A stretch of 17,692 nt of DNA from Calditrichota bacterium (GTDB lineage: Bacteria; Calditrichota; Calditrichia; RBG-13-44-9): positions 1 to 17,692 of the forward strand of contig JAJRXE010000063.1 of assembly GCA_024276455.1 (NCBI GenBank), written 5' to 3'. Of the stretch, positions 8,348 through 15,686 are shown piece by piece. Both the position numbers and the translations under genes were made by a program. The notes under the pieces were generated by a model. It saw only the letters and a list, made by a program, of their open reading frames with translations, was not told where the DNA came from and searched no databases. The number at the start of each line of letters is the position of its first letter. Position 1 is the first letter of the stretch.

Positions 8348-9703
8348 TTACTCAATCGAACTTAAAGGTTGACCAATAATCATTTCCATTTCAGCCACCA
8401 TCTGATGATAATTGCGCAAGGCGGTCAGGTACTGTTCCCGAACCCGAAAAAGAGTGCGCTGGGCATCCAGGACGTCCAGGAAATCGAACTTTCCCATCAA
8501 GTAACCTTGCTGAATAATCCGGAAGGCATTCTCAGCCTCCGGTAAAACCACCGATTGCAGGGAACGGACTTCCTTTAATGCCGCTGCCAGGGAGTTGTAA
8601 AGTGCCTTTAACCGTTTCTGTACCTGCACAATGGTGGCTTGACGCTGGTATTGGGCTTGCAGCAGTCGGTATCTGGCTTCCTGAATGTTGCCCTGGTTTC
8701 GATCAAAAAGGGGCAAGGGAATGGAAACACCCGCCACCAGAGCGTTGCTGCTCGCCTCTTTGAGGTAACGGAGCCCGCCGCTCACCATCGGATCGGGAAT
8801 TCGATTTGCCCGGGCTAAAGCCAACGACGCTTCGCGCTGCTGCATGGCAATAGCCCAGCGGGCCACGTGGGGATTCTGATCGACAAACCGCAGCAAGTTC
8901 TCCAGCGCCGGCAGGGGAATAATGGTGTCCAGTTGTCCCTCCGCCCACTCAAATTGCGGACTAACACTGCCCCAGGTGGCGGCCAATCGCTGCCGAGCGG
9001 TTTCCAGCTCCGCCAACGAGCGATTCAATTCGATTCGGGTATTGGCCAGCTCCACCCGAGCCCGGGACATCTGGGCCGGAGAGATTTTCCCGGCTTTCAC
9101 CCGCTGTTCAATGGACTGCAGGAATTCCTCGGCTACTTTAATCAACTCTTTGTTCAACCGCACCCGTTCCTGCGCTGCAACGGTGGCCGTATAAGCCTGC
9201 ACCACTTCCGTAAACACTTCTAGGCGGCGAATTTCGTAATCCCAGGCCGCCAGATCGCCTTCCAGAACCGCCGCCCGGGTGCGCTTGGCGCGTTTGCCGG
9301 CCAACTGAATTATCTGCCCGACGGAAAAGGTGGTTTCGCTGCCACTTAATCCGCTAAAAGCGCCGCTGCCGGCAAAATTTTCTACTTCCAGACTCATTTC
9401 CGGATTCGGCAGCAGAGAGGCCTGCAGGGCCTGTGCCTCTTTCAGACGAATCTGGTAAGAGAAAGCCGTCAATTCGGGGTTGTGCAGCAAGGCCAGCGAA
9501 AGCGCTTCCTTCAGGGTGAGGGTTCCGCTGGGTTCCTGCAACGCCGGCGGTTCCTCTTCGGAAAGCAATTTTCCGGCTTCCGGCAATTCCTTCCCCAGCG
9601 GCCGCGGCTCCGCCCACCGAACCTGCGTCCGATAGGATGCACAGCTCCCTAACACAGCCCCCAAAACAACAACGACCATTAAACGTACAACCTTTTTAAA
9701 CAT
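8348..9703 (-). CDS. TolC/CzcC-family outer-membrane efflux lipoprotein
   Basis: The outer-membrane channel of the metal efflux system. The 451-residue product has a lipoprotein signal (hydrophobic run, then LGSC, Cys about 21) and a linker. Two homologous outer-membrane-efflux repeats follow. The first begins at LTLKEALSLALLHNPEL and contains long amphipathic helices with Gln/Ala/Glu-rich heptads (about 145-230). The second contains NPHVARWAIAMQQREASLALARANRIPDP and ends near FLDVLDAQRTLFRVREQYL. Length and layout match CzcC-type proteins. Start ATG 9703 is chosen because ggagg lies 5 nt upstream; an in-frame ATG 12 nt earlier overlaps that site. The gene is separated from the upstream small secreted protein by 138 bp rich in palindromes. 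Confidence 0.93.
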   Translation of the reverse strand: MFKKVVRLMVVVVLGAVLGSCASYRTQVRWAEPRPLGKELPEAGKLLSEEEPPALQEPSGTLTLKEALSLALLHNPELTAFSYQIRLKEAQALQASLLPNPEMSLEVENFAGSGAFSGLSGSETTFSVGQIIQLAGKRAKRTRAAVLEGDLAAWDYEIRRLEVFTEVVQAYTATVAAQERVRLNKELIKVAEEFLQSIEQRVKAGKISPAQMSRARVELANTRIELNRSLAELETARQRLAATWGSVSPQFEWAEGQLDTIIPLPALENLLRFVDQNPHVARWAIAMQQREASLALARANRIPDPMVSGGLRYLKEASSNALVAGVSIPLPLFDRNQGNIQEARYRLLQAQYQRQATIVQVQKRLKALYNSLAAALKEVRSLQSVVLPEAENAFRIIQQGYLMGKFDFLDVLDAQRTLFRVREQYLTALRNYHQMVAEMEMIIGQPLSSIE

Positions 9704-9841
9704 GCAATCCTCCATTTCTATCTAGTACCTGCTTTCGGAAATATATTTCACACCCGAGGGTGGTTATTCTCCACCGCTTGGTAAGGTGTTTCCAGACAAA
9801 TTGTCTGGTGATTCAAAGTCATTGAATTCGAGGAGGCGAAA
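9704..9841. promoter_or_regulatory. Cluster of three palindromes upstream of the channel gene
   Basis: Three dyad-symmetric sequences lie in this 138-bp spacer. The perfect 12-mer gaaatatatttc is at 9738-9749, ggtgg-ttattct-ccacc is at 9759-9775, and ccagacaa-a-ttgtctgg (two 8-bp arms, 1-nt centre) is at 9792-9808. None is followed by a T-run, so they look more like protein-binding sites or RNA structures than terminators. The AT-rich 12-mer could be part of a second promoter or operator for the pump genes. The assignment is inference from symmetry and position. Confidence 0.4.
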
Positions 9842-10285
9842 TCAAATGAGGAGGAAGGTGCTTGCCAGCATATTTCCTATTTCGGAAATAACAAAATCGT
9901 CCCAATTGGAAGCAAATATTCTAAGGTCGTTCCCTTCTTTTTTCTGGGATTGCAAATAAATTGGCGAAGATACCACAATCTGGGCTTGCAGAGTCTTTTT
10001 TACCAGCGGAGAATTAACCCCCAGCACACTCAAATCAATATCCCGACAATGGGGTGTTTCCCGTTCAATCTGGGAATGCCGACTGGCAAAACGAGAGGTA
10101 ATGAGCACGTGCTCGGTTTCCGCCAGAATGCACGTTTCCCGGGTCGGTTCAACCGCCAGATGCCCTTCTTCGCCTACACAGAGAACCAAATCCGGTACGG
10201 CAAATTGCAGCACCATGGCGTACACCACGAAGACCACCAGCAGTAGTAGCGAAAGGAATTGTTTCTGTTTAACGCGACGTTTCAT
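9842..10285 (-). CDS. Small exported or membrane-anchored protein with CxGxxGH and HCxD motifs
   Basis: I do not know a named function for this 147-residue protein. It begins with basic residues and a strong hydrophobic segment (about 10-30), either a signal peptide or an anchor, so the rest should be periplasmic. After the membrane segment comes C36-V-G-E-E-G-H42 with E46, then C52, H59, H70 and HCRDID (79-84). This set of Cys, His and acidic residues could bind metal. The C-terminal half is predicted mixed and ends in a hydrophobic stretch. It lies 14 bp after the metal sensor gene, with gggag 6 nt before its ATG, and is followed by the channel gene. I recall similar small proteins at the head of czc-type operons, so a periplasmic metal-binding or signalling role in efflux is plausible but unproven. 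Confidence 0.8.
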   Translation of the reverse strand: MKRRVKQKQFLSLLLLVVFVVYAMVLQFAVPDLVLCVGEEGHLAVEPTRETCILAETEHVLITSRFASRHSQIERETPHCRDIDLSVLGVNSPLVKKTLQAQIVVSSPIYLQSQKKEGNDLRIFASNWDDFVISEIGNMLASTFLLI

Positions 10286-10299
10286 GAACGCTCCCGTAA

Positions 10300-10659
10300 T
10301 TATTCATTTACATGTTCCTGTACGGCGGCAATTACCTGCTCAATATGCCGGTCATCCAGCGAATAATAGACCATTTTCCCCTGTTTACGGTATTTAACCA
10401 GTTTTAACCCTCGCAATACCCTCAACTGATGGGAAATTGCCGAAGCGGACACGTCGGCCAGCGCGGTAAGGTCGCAGACACACAGTTCTTCGCGCGCCAG
10501 AGCTAAAATAATATTCAGCCGGGTCGGGTCGCCCAGCGCCTTGAAAATTTCGGCCATTGCCTGCACCTCCGTTCCGGGGGGCAATTCCTGACGCACCCGT
10601 TCCACTTTCTCGAAATCAACCGCCTCAACCGAGCACACATCTATTTTATCTTTTGCCAT
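10300..10659 (-). CDS. ArsR/SmtB-family metal-sensing repressor (CzrA/CadC-like)
   Basis: A dimeric winged-helix repressor of 119 residues that should leave DNA when it binds metal. The core shows EIFKALGDPTRLNIILAL, the recognition helix region SASAISHQLRVLRG, and the wing YRKQGKMVYYSL. Two metal sites of the family appear together. The alpha5 site D103-x-H105-x10-H116-x2-E119 matches the Zn/Co site of SmtB and CzrA exactly. C60-V-C62 in the alpha3 ELCVCD motif, plus N-terminal C9, resembles the Cd/Pb/Bi site of CadC. It is the first gene of the metal operon and is preceded by a matching operator, so it likely represses itself and the pump genes. The ATG at 10659 agrees with the family length. 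Confidence 0.95.
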   Translation of the reverse strand: MAKDKIDVCSVEAVDFEKVERVRQELPPGTEVQAMAEIFKALGDPTRLNIILALAREELCVCDLTALADVSASAISHQLRVLRGLKLVKYRKQGKMVYYSLDDRHIEQVIAAVQEHVNE

Positions 10660-10675
10660 TTCTCATCCCCAGAAA

Positions 10676-10698
10676 CATATGAACATATATTCAGATGA
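10676..10698 (-). promoter_or_regulatory. Likely ArsR-family operator (czrO-like dyad)
   Basis: The sequence atatgaa (10677-10683) and ttcagat (10690-10696) form an inverted repeat with one mismatch, separated by catata. This strongly resembles the ATATGAA...TTCA type operators of CzrA/SmtB repressors. It lies about 17 bp before the repressor start codon and next to the predicted -10 box, so bound repressor would block transcription initiation of the whole operon. Confidence 0.7.
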
Positions 10699-10727
10699 AA
10701 TATACCAAAAAATTCTCCCCCGACCAA
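10699..10727 (-). promoter_or_regulatory. Predicted sigma70-like promoter of the metal-resistance operon
   Basis: On the minus strand TTGGTC (10722-10727) is followed after exactly 17 bp by TATATT (10699-10704). The -10 box matches the consensus at five of six positions and the -35 box at three of six. Transcription would begin inside the operator, consistent with direct repression by the ArsR-family protein. Confidence 0.45.
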
Positions 10728-10917
10728 ACGGTTTTTTTATTTCTCTGGCCCCGAACCGGAATCCAACTGCAAACAAGATCTGGAGGAACAACCACCTGAC
10801 CAGCCCAATCAAATACCGGAAGTGGGAACATCTCCCCGGGGGTTCTCCTCTGGCAATCGATCCTCCTTTTCCCTTTCACCCAACGGCGGAAGGAAACAGA
10901 GAACGGCTGGCAACCAT
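10728..10917. other. Spacer between the secreted Vps62-like protein gene and the metal operon promoter
   Basis: I see no gene here. A 77-codon minus-strand frame (10691-10924) runs through the promoter and operator, starts next to the upstream stop codon and has no recognisable domain. A short GC palindrome ccccgggg is present near 10834-10841. No clear terminator for the upstream gene is visible. Confidence 0.4.
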
Positions 10918-12420
10918 TTACCACACCCCGGCGCCGACTTCAACAATAAAAGCCAGACGATCGATTTCCGGAAAGCCAAAGTTTCGAACTCCCAACCGCA
11001 CTCCCCAGAAGTCGGTGCCTAATTTTTTCAGGGGACTTAAAAAAGTGGTCGAAATATTGAAGCGCATTTTCACCCCGGTTTCGACCAAAAACTCCCATTT
11101 GTAGTGATTTTTTCCCGGATTCAAAGGATCTTCAGGTTTCAAGTTGTTCTCGGTTCCCACCGCCACATACCCATCTAACCAGCGGGAAGCCGAAGGGGTA
11201 AACAACAGGGTGTAGCCAAAATTTTTAAATTGATTGGTAAAATAGATCCGATGAACCGCCCATCCGCCGGTCATCGGCAATTCCACATTTTTAAGGAGCA
11301 GTAGCGGAAGTCCCAGCGAAATGCCATGGGATCCGTCGTAGCGATAGGCCAGAGAAAGCGATCCCAGGAAATTCTCCTTTAGCAAAATTTCTCCAATATC
11401 TTCTGACTGAGAATTTTTTAATACCGGCCAAACCGGAGTGCCTTTGTGGGCAATGAGGCGTTGGAGTTTGGGATCGTCCTTTGCCAGCTCAGCCCGGGGA
11501 AAGGGCCGTAAGAGGTAAATGGCTTTATCTCGGGTCAAATTACGGCGGTCTTTGGTAAAGGTTTCATAAAGCGGACTGTCTTTAGGTAGCGGCGGCACCA
11601 CATGGTACTCCGGCCAACGGTATTTCGACATCCAGGCCTGATACTGTCCGGTAATCAACGAACCGGAGCGGATAATATCTCGCACGCCCCAGGCGTCGTT
11701 AATCCGCCGATTGATGTCGAAACCGGGGCTGTAGATCCCGTCTCCATTACGATCCGGACAACTGGCGTGCTTCCCTTCTTCCTGGAAAATCGTCATGGGG
11801 AATTTGATATCTGGTTCATCGACAACCAGCACATTGTCGTACCAATGCAAACCATGAGCCAGCGCAATAATCTTCACCACCCGAATAGCATAAGAATAAT
11901 CCTGGCATGTTTTTGAATCAAAGTGCAGAACCTCCAGTTTGAATTGGACCGATTCGATATCATGCGGATGAGCCCCAACCCCGGCTTCCCGGGTGTAGTA
12001 AAAAAAATATTCCAGATCGATAGCGTTAATATTGGCAAGGTCCAATCTTGATTGATTGAGATCATCCGGATGAACTTCAACGCTTTTTTCTCCTCCCCTC
12101 TTGTAAAAAACCGTTTTTACCCGGTAATAAACCACCGGAGCGTCTGGTTTTTCTTCAAAATACATGGTTTCCGGCAAACGAATCTCCGCCCCTTTGGTCC
12201 CCTCCAATAGCGGTTCATCAGGCGAAAAAGCGAGAATCGGACCAATATAAGCCGCTAACTGCGCGAAAGTCATTTGGGGATTAGAACCGTACCAAATGAT
12301 GCCCGGTTGTTTTAAAACCGTCTGGCAATCGGTTCCAGAACTCATTTCTTTTCCATAAAACTGGTTAGTCAAAAAGAAAACAAGAGCGATCAACAGTGGT
12401 AACAATTTAATTGAAAACAT
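10918..12420 (-). CDS. Secreted protein of unknown function with a Vps62-like region and a possible outer-membrane beta-barrel end
   Basis: A 500-residue protein with a signal peptide (about 1-24). The central part has motifs resembling the Vps62 family: FSPDEP, VYYRVKTVFYK, LEYFFYYTREAG, GAHPHDIE (149-156), HGLHWYDN (189-196) and GKHASCPDRNGDG (216-228). The last includes a DxNxDG calcium-loop-like pattern. The final 140 residues alternate polar and hydrophobic residues in short strands (SLSLAYRYD, GGWAVHRIYFTNQF, YVAVGTEN, WEFLVETGVKMRF, WGVRLGVRNF) and end in Trp, like the beta-signal of an outer-membrane barrel. No enzyme activity can be assigned. ATG 12420 is chosen because aaaggag lies 8 nt upstream; an in-frame ATG at 12447 lies before that site. 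It points the same way as the metal operon but is separated from it by 258 bp and the predicted promoter. Confidence 0.85.
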   Translation of the reverse strand: MFSIKLLPLLIALVFFLTNQFYGKEMSSGTDCQTVLKQPGIIWYGSNPQMTFAQLAAYIGPILAFSPDEPLLEGTKGAEIRLPETMYFEEKPDAPVVYYRVKTVFYKRGGEKSVEVHPDDLNQSRLDLANINAIDLEYFFYYTREAGVGAHPHDIESVQFKLEVLHFDSKTCQDYSYAIRVVKIIALAHGLHWYDNVLVVDEPDIKFPMTIFQEEGKHASCPDRNGDGIYSPGFDINRRINDAWGVRDIIRSGSLITGQYQAWMSKYRWPEYHVVPPLPKDSPLYETFTKDRRNLTRDKAIYLLRPFPRAELAKDDPKLQRLIAHKGTPVWPVLKNSQSEDIGEILLKENFLGSLSLAYRYDGSHGISLGLPLLLLKNVELPMTGGWAVHRIYFTNQFKNFGYTLLFTPSASRWLDGYVAVGTENNLKPEDPLNPGKNHYKWEFLVETGVKMRFNISTTFLSPLKKLGTDFWGVRLGVRNFGFPEIDRLAFIVEVGAGVW

Positions 12421-12513
12421 GAGATGAACTCCTTTCATTATTTTCATAATTTAACTCTGATTTTTCGACGAAGGTAGAATCGTACCCGAGGTAAAACATA
12501 TGCATTAATCCTC

Positions 12514-12750
12514 TTATGGCACCAACGTGTTAGAGAACAGTACATTCAATTCCTGGCGCTTTACTTTTGTATAAGTTCTGATCGACCGACCGGGCAAAAA
12601 AACCAGCCATTTTTGTCTGACTGCCCCCTGGTCTTCAGCTTCGTCAGAGTTTCTTACAGCGTTGAGCAGATAAAACGGCCAAATAACCCAGCGTGTGGCT
12701 ATGGTTCCAACCATAAAATCAAGCAAATAGTGGTTACCCCCTTTTTCCAA
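12514..12750 (-). pseudogene. C-terminal remnant of a PAP2-like membrane phosphatase
   Basis: The open stretch begins GGNHYLLDFMVGTIATRW followed by a hydrophobic helix (VIWPFYLLNAV). GNHY-x-x-D followed by a transmembrane helix is the last conserved motif of PAP2-superfamily phosphatases, with its catalytic His and Asp. The earlier motifs (KxxxxxxRP and PSxH) are absent; an in-frame stop lies about 12 codons upstream and there is no ATG. The polar tail of about 45 residues has no feature I recognise. I read it as a decayed end of a gene, not a functional protein. A short novel gene starting at TTG is possible but less likely. Confidence 0.45.
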
Positions 12751-12818
12751 TAGCGTTTTTTTTATTTGTGTACCGGGGTATTTTTATCTGAATCGCCTCT
12801 CCAAACTTTTTGAGAAAC

Positions 12819-13050
12819 CTAATGATTGGGGAAATCAATTGTAATTTTGATGAAATTTCCGATCACATTTGCAAACGACACTTGGAGTGGAAAGCGGTCT
12901 CCCGGAAATTTAATTTGGTAATCTGCTCCATTTTTTCCCTTCCACTTTGTCTATTTGGTAAGGGGAATTAACAAACCTCAGCTGAATCAAATGGGGGAAA
13001 TCATTACTGGCTCTGGGTCGCTATCTTTTTCTTTACCACAATATGTCCGT
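12819..13050 (-). pseudogene. Frameshifted remnant of an unidentified gene
   Basis: No complete frame exists here, but two frames join into a protein-like sequence if two homopolymer runs are corrected. On the minus strand a frame reading SDPEPVMISP continues as HLIQLRFVNSPYQIDKVEGK after a one-base change in the C5 run (12993-12997). It then continues as NGADYQIKFPGDRFPLQV and ends FPNH-stop at 12819-12821 after a one-base change in the A6 run (12931-12936). I do not recognise the family. Together with the PAP2 remnant it marks about 600 bp of decayed coding sequence between two intact genes. Confidence 0.35.
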
Positions 13051-13110
13051 AACTAAAAAGCAGATATCATCAACATCGATTTTAACATTGGCATGATGCC
13101 AGCTTCCAAT

Positions 13111-14694
13111 TTATTGTTGTGGTAGTAAGCTCGGCAGATGCATACAGACGTGCTCGGCAAAGCCCACCCCGGTTTCAGCATAAAAATTAAACACTTCATG
13201 GGCACCAGCGGCTTTGAGCACAGCCGCTTCGTCGTCATGCTTGGCGATAGCGGCAATCATTGTATCAGGAGAGAAGGCGGCAATACGTTCGGCCGCGTAC
13301 TTATTAGCCATATAGTCTGGCATGGTTAACAGCACCAACCGAACGGTTCCATCGGAACGAAGTCTTTCCCAGAAATCATAATCCGTAGCATCGCCCTGAA
13401 ATACCCGACGACCTGCGCGCTGGTGATCGGCAACCACCTCTTCGTCAAAATCGATCCCCAATACGGTTTCTCCAAAACGATTTCTTAGAAAATCATATGC
13501 CCCGCTTACGACCCCTCCCATGCCAAATACCAGAATATCCGCTTTACCGATGGATATAATTTCATCCTCGGGTAAGCGTTTTTTGCTTTCGAACTTTTGC
13601 AACCATGGCCGCCAACGAGCGTAGATATCGTGAGCCGTCGTATTAAGGGGGGCCGCCAGGATAAATGAAATCGATAGTGCGACGGCAAACACAACCAGCC
13701 ATTGGCTACCGATAAAACCGTTAGCAACCCCAACTGCACCGACAATCAGACCGAATTCGCTGTAGTTGCTCAAACTTAACGAGGCCAGAGTAGAGGTACG
13801 TGCGCGCAACTTGAAGCGGGTAAACAATGTAAAGAACAAGGCTGTTTTAACGGGCAGAATCAATACAAATAAAGCGGTCACAGCCAACGAAACCAAGTCA
13901 GGAAATCCAACAAGCCCGATATTCAGAAAGAATCCCATTAAAAAGATATCTTTGAACCCGAGCAACGTTTTGGCCAGTTCATCTGCTTTGAGATGGCCGG
14001 CCAAAAGGGCGCCCATCGCCAGAGCGCCCAAGTCCGGTTTTAAGCCTACCGCATTAAAAAGCGCGCCGCCGGCAATGGGTAATAGAAGCCCCAGCAATAT
14101 GAGTAATTCTCCATGACCGGCTCGTTTCATCAAGAAAATCAGCACGGGTCTAATTAATAACAGTCCGAATAACGCTGCCGCCCAAGGAGAAGGCAGTTTG
14201 CCTGAGGAAGCGGTTATAAACACCACCGCAAAAATATCCTGCATAATGAGGATGCCAATGGCCACCCGGCCGTGCAGCGCTCCCATTTCGCCCTTCTCCT
14301 CCAGGACTTTGACGGCGAAAACCGTGCTGGAAAAGCTCAGGGCAAAAGCAACCAATATTGCGGCGCTGAAGTCCATGCTATTAAACAACCAGCCACCCCA
14401 CCCGCCCAGCACAAAAATGGTGGTGGTAAAGATAACGATGGTGACCGCCATGTGCACCGAGGCCACCGCCCAAACTTGGGGTTTCAATAGATTCTTAACT
14501 CGCAGCTTTAAACCGATGGTGAACAACAGCAACAGGACCCCATAATCAGCAATGGTTTTCAGAGTGGTGGTGCTCTCCACACCAAACGCCTGGAGCACAA
14601 AGCCCGCCGCCAGAAAGCCGATCAGCGAGGGCAATCCGACCTGCTTGACGGCAAAACCTAAAATAAATGCCACAGCTAACCAAAGGGGATCCAT
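13111..14694 (-). CDS. CPA2-family KefB-like cation:proton antiporter with an RCK (TrkA-N) domain
   Basis: An inner-membrane antiporter of 527 residues that exchanges K+ (or Na+) for protons. About 12 hydrophobic segments fill residues 1-350, with family features FTIGLKL, ALSFSSTVFAVKVLEE, GILIMQDIFAVVF (QD at 152-153) and KPDLGALAMGALLAGH. A cytoplasmic nucleotide-binding domain follows, with GMGGVVSG (391-398), the acidic end of the second strand at GIDFD (413-417) and QGDATDYDFWERL. This RCK_N domain usually gates transport in response to NAD(H) or glutathione adducts; the RCK_C domain is missing, and the protein is somewhat shorter than E. coli KefB/KefC. The start lies 18 bp after the small membrane-protein gene with only a weak gagat site, so translation is probably coupled. 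Confidence 0.93.
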   Translation of the reverse strand: MDPLWLAVAFILGFAVKQVGLPSLIGFLAAGFVLQAFGVESTTTLKTIADYGVLLLLFTIGLKLRVKNLLKPQVWAVASVHMAVTIVIFTTTIFVLGGWGGWLFNSMDFSAAILVAFALSFSSTVFAVKVLEEKGEMGALHGRVAIGILIMQDIFAVVFITASSGKLPSPWAAALFGLLLIRPVLIFLMKRAGHGELLILLGLLLPIAGGALFNAVGLKPDLGALAMGALLAGHLKADELAKTLLGFKDIFLMGFFLNIGLVGFPDLVSLAVTALFVLILPVKTALFFTLFTRFKLRARTSTLASLSLSNYSEFGLIVGAVGVANGFIGSQWLVVFAVALSISFILAAPLNTTAHDIYARWRPWLQKFESKKRLPEDEIISIGKADILVFGMGGVVSGAYDFLRNRFGETVLGIDFDEEVVADHQRAGRRVFQGDATDYDFWERLRSDGTVRLVLLTMPDYMANKYAAERIAAFSPDTMIAAIAKHDDEAAVLKAAGAHEVFNFYAETGVGFAEHVCMHLPSLLPQQ

Positions 14695-14712
14695 CGTAAA
14701 TATCTCAATCTC

Positions 14713-15054
14713 TCATCTGCCAATAGGCACGAGCGGCATATCCACCAACCAGCCAATACCATCTATTATAAGAATAATTCCCAATCCAATCAAGGCTATC
14801 AATAATAACCGGCCAACCCACCGGGATAGGAAATCATTTATCGATTGAAACCATCGTTCTGCCCTTACACCCAACAGCAGGAAGAGGAGCAGGAAACTTT
14901 CCAGTGGCAGCGCAAACATCGGTTGTAAAAAAGCATTGCGGTCAACCGGCCACCGCTCGCTGAGCAGCATGATCAACGGCACGCTGGCAATCGGAATTAC
15001 CGACAGGTTGCCCACCAAGGAGAGGGGAACGAGCCTGGCGAGTAGCTCGATCAT
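14713..15054 (-). CDS. Small three-helix membrane protein, possibly a shortened GAP/LysE-like exporter
   Basis: A 113-residue hydrophobic protein with three membrane segments (about 8-31, 47-63 and 80-104). The N-terminus (LVPLSLVGNLSVIPIASVPLIMLLSE) and the C-terminus (RWVGRLLLIALIGLGIILI) resemble the first and last helices of GAP (Sap)/LysE-like exporters, which are about twice as long. The middle helices would then be missing, giving a reduced or internally deleted relative. It has a plausible aggtgag site before ATG 15054 and sits 18 bp before the antiporter, so it may be an accessory subunit. I am sure it is membrane-bound but unsure of the family. Confidence 0.6.
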   Translation of the reverse strand: MIELLARLVPLSLVGNLSVIPIASVPLIMLLSERWPVDRNAFLQPMFALPLESFLLLFLLLGVRAERWFQSINDFLSRWVGRLLLIALIGLGIILIIDGIGWLVDMPLVPIGR

Positions 15055-15119
15055 ATCGCGCTCACCTGAATTTGCAGTTCATCAAAAGTCTTGGCAATTA
15101 TGATCAATTTGGTATCACA

Positions 15120-15668
15120 TCACTGCGGTGGAAAAGTCGCCAGAATTTTTGCCACCACTTCATTAAGGTCTTTTTGCATTTTCTGACTATCTCGGTATTC
15201 CTTCAGGATGCCGGTGCCCATGCCCCGCCAGGCCAGTTCCTTTTTCTCCCAGGATACGATATCGATGACCAGGGTCCCTTCCTGGTAATAACTGACGTGA
15301 GTACGTCCCCCGTAAGGCCCCCAGAACGGATCGTACCAACCGTGGTAATATCGACCACTGCGATGGACTTGCATTTTCTCCTCAACACCCGCATGGGCAA
15401 CCACCACAAAATCCGGCTTACCGGAATCAATTTTCTTGATTCCCTTGGCGGCAAAAGCCTTATCGACTGCTGCCTGCACCCGCCGGTACACCAGCGGGTT
15501 TCTGGCCAGTTCATCATCAGGGTTGAGCTCCGCAGCCGAAGCCCAGCGATAGGTTTTGAAGGTCCCAAAATCATATTCGGGGTCGAAATCATGCTTAATC
15601 GTAACTGATGCACAGCCAGCCAAAAACAACAGCAAAAGGCTAAACATGATTGTAAATAAGCTTTTCAT
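15120..15668 (-). CDS. DUF4136-family lipoprotein
   Basis: A lipoprotein of about 182 residues with a hydrophobic signal ending in LAGC. It is followed by the typical DUF4136 start VTIKHDFDPEYDFGTFKTYRW, then NPLVYRRVQAAVDKAFAAKG, PDFVVVAHAG, a Tyr/Trp/Gly-rich turn (RYYHGWYDPFWGPYGG), GTLVIDIVSWEKKELAWRG and a C-terminal helix. The family is common in the envelope of Gram-negative bacteria and has no established biochemical role. The ATG at 15668 is favoured because aaaggag lies 6 nt upstream; the adjacent ATG at 15671 is too close to it. The gene starts 18 bp after the sulfatase stop, so the two are probably cotranscribed. Confidence 0.88.
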   Translation of the reverse strand: MKSLFTIMFSLLLLFLAGCASVTIKHDFDPEYDFGTFKTYRWASAAELNPDDELARNPLVYRRVQAAVDKAFAAKGIKKIDSGKPDFVVVAHAGVEEKMQVHRSGRYYHGWYDPFWGPYGGRTHVSYYQEGTLVIDIVSWEKKELAWRGMGTGILKEYRDSQKMQKDLNEVVAKILATFPPQ

Positions 15669-15686
15669 CATGAACTCCTTTGGTTT

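Noticed and set aside
8167..8355. A 62-codon minus-strand frame after the channel gene.
   Set aside because: It starts inside the channel gene, has no ribosome binding site and translates repeat-like spacer sequence.
10691..10924. A 77-codon minus-strand frame upstream of the metal sensor.
   Set aside because: It runs through the predicted promoter and operator and shows no protein-like features.
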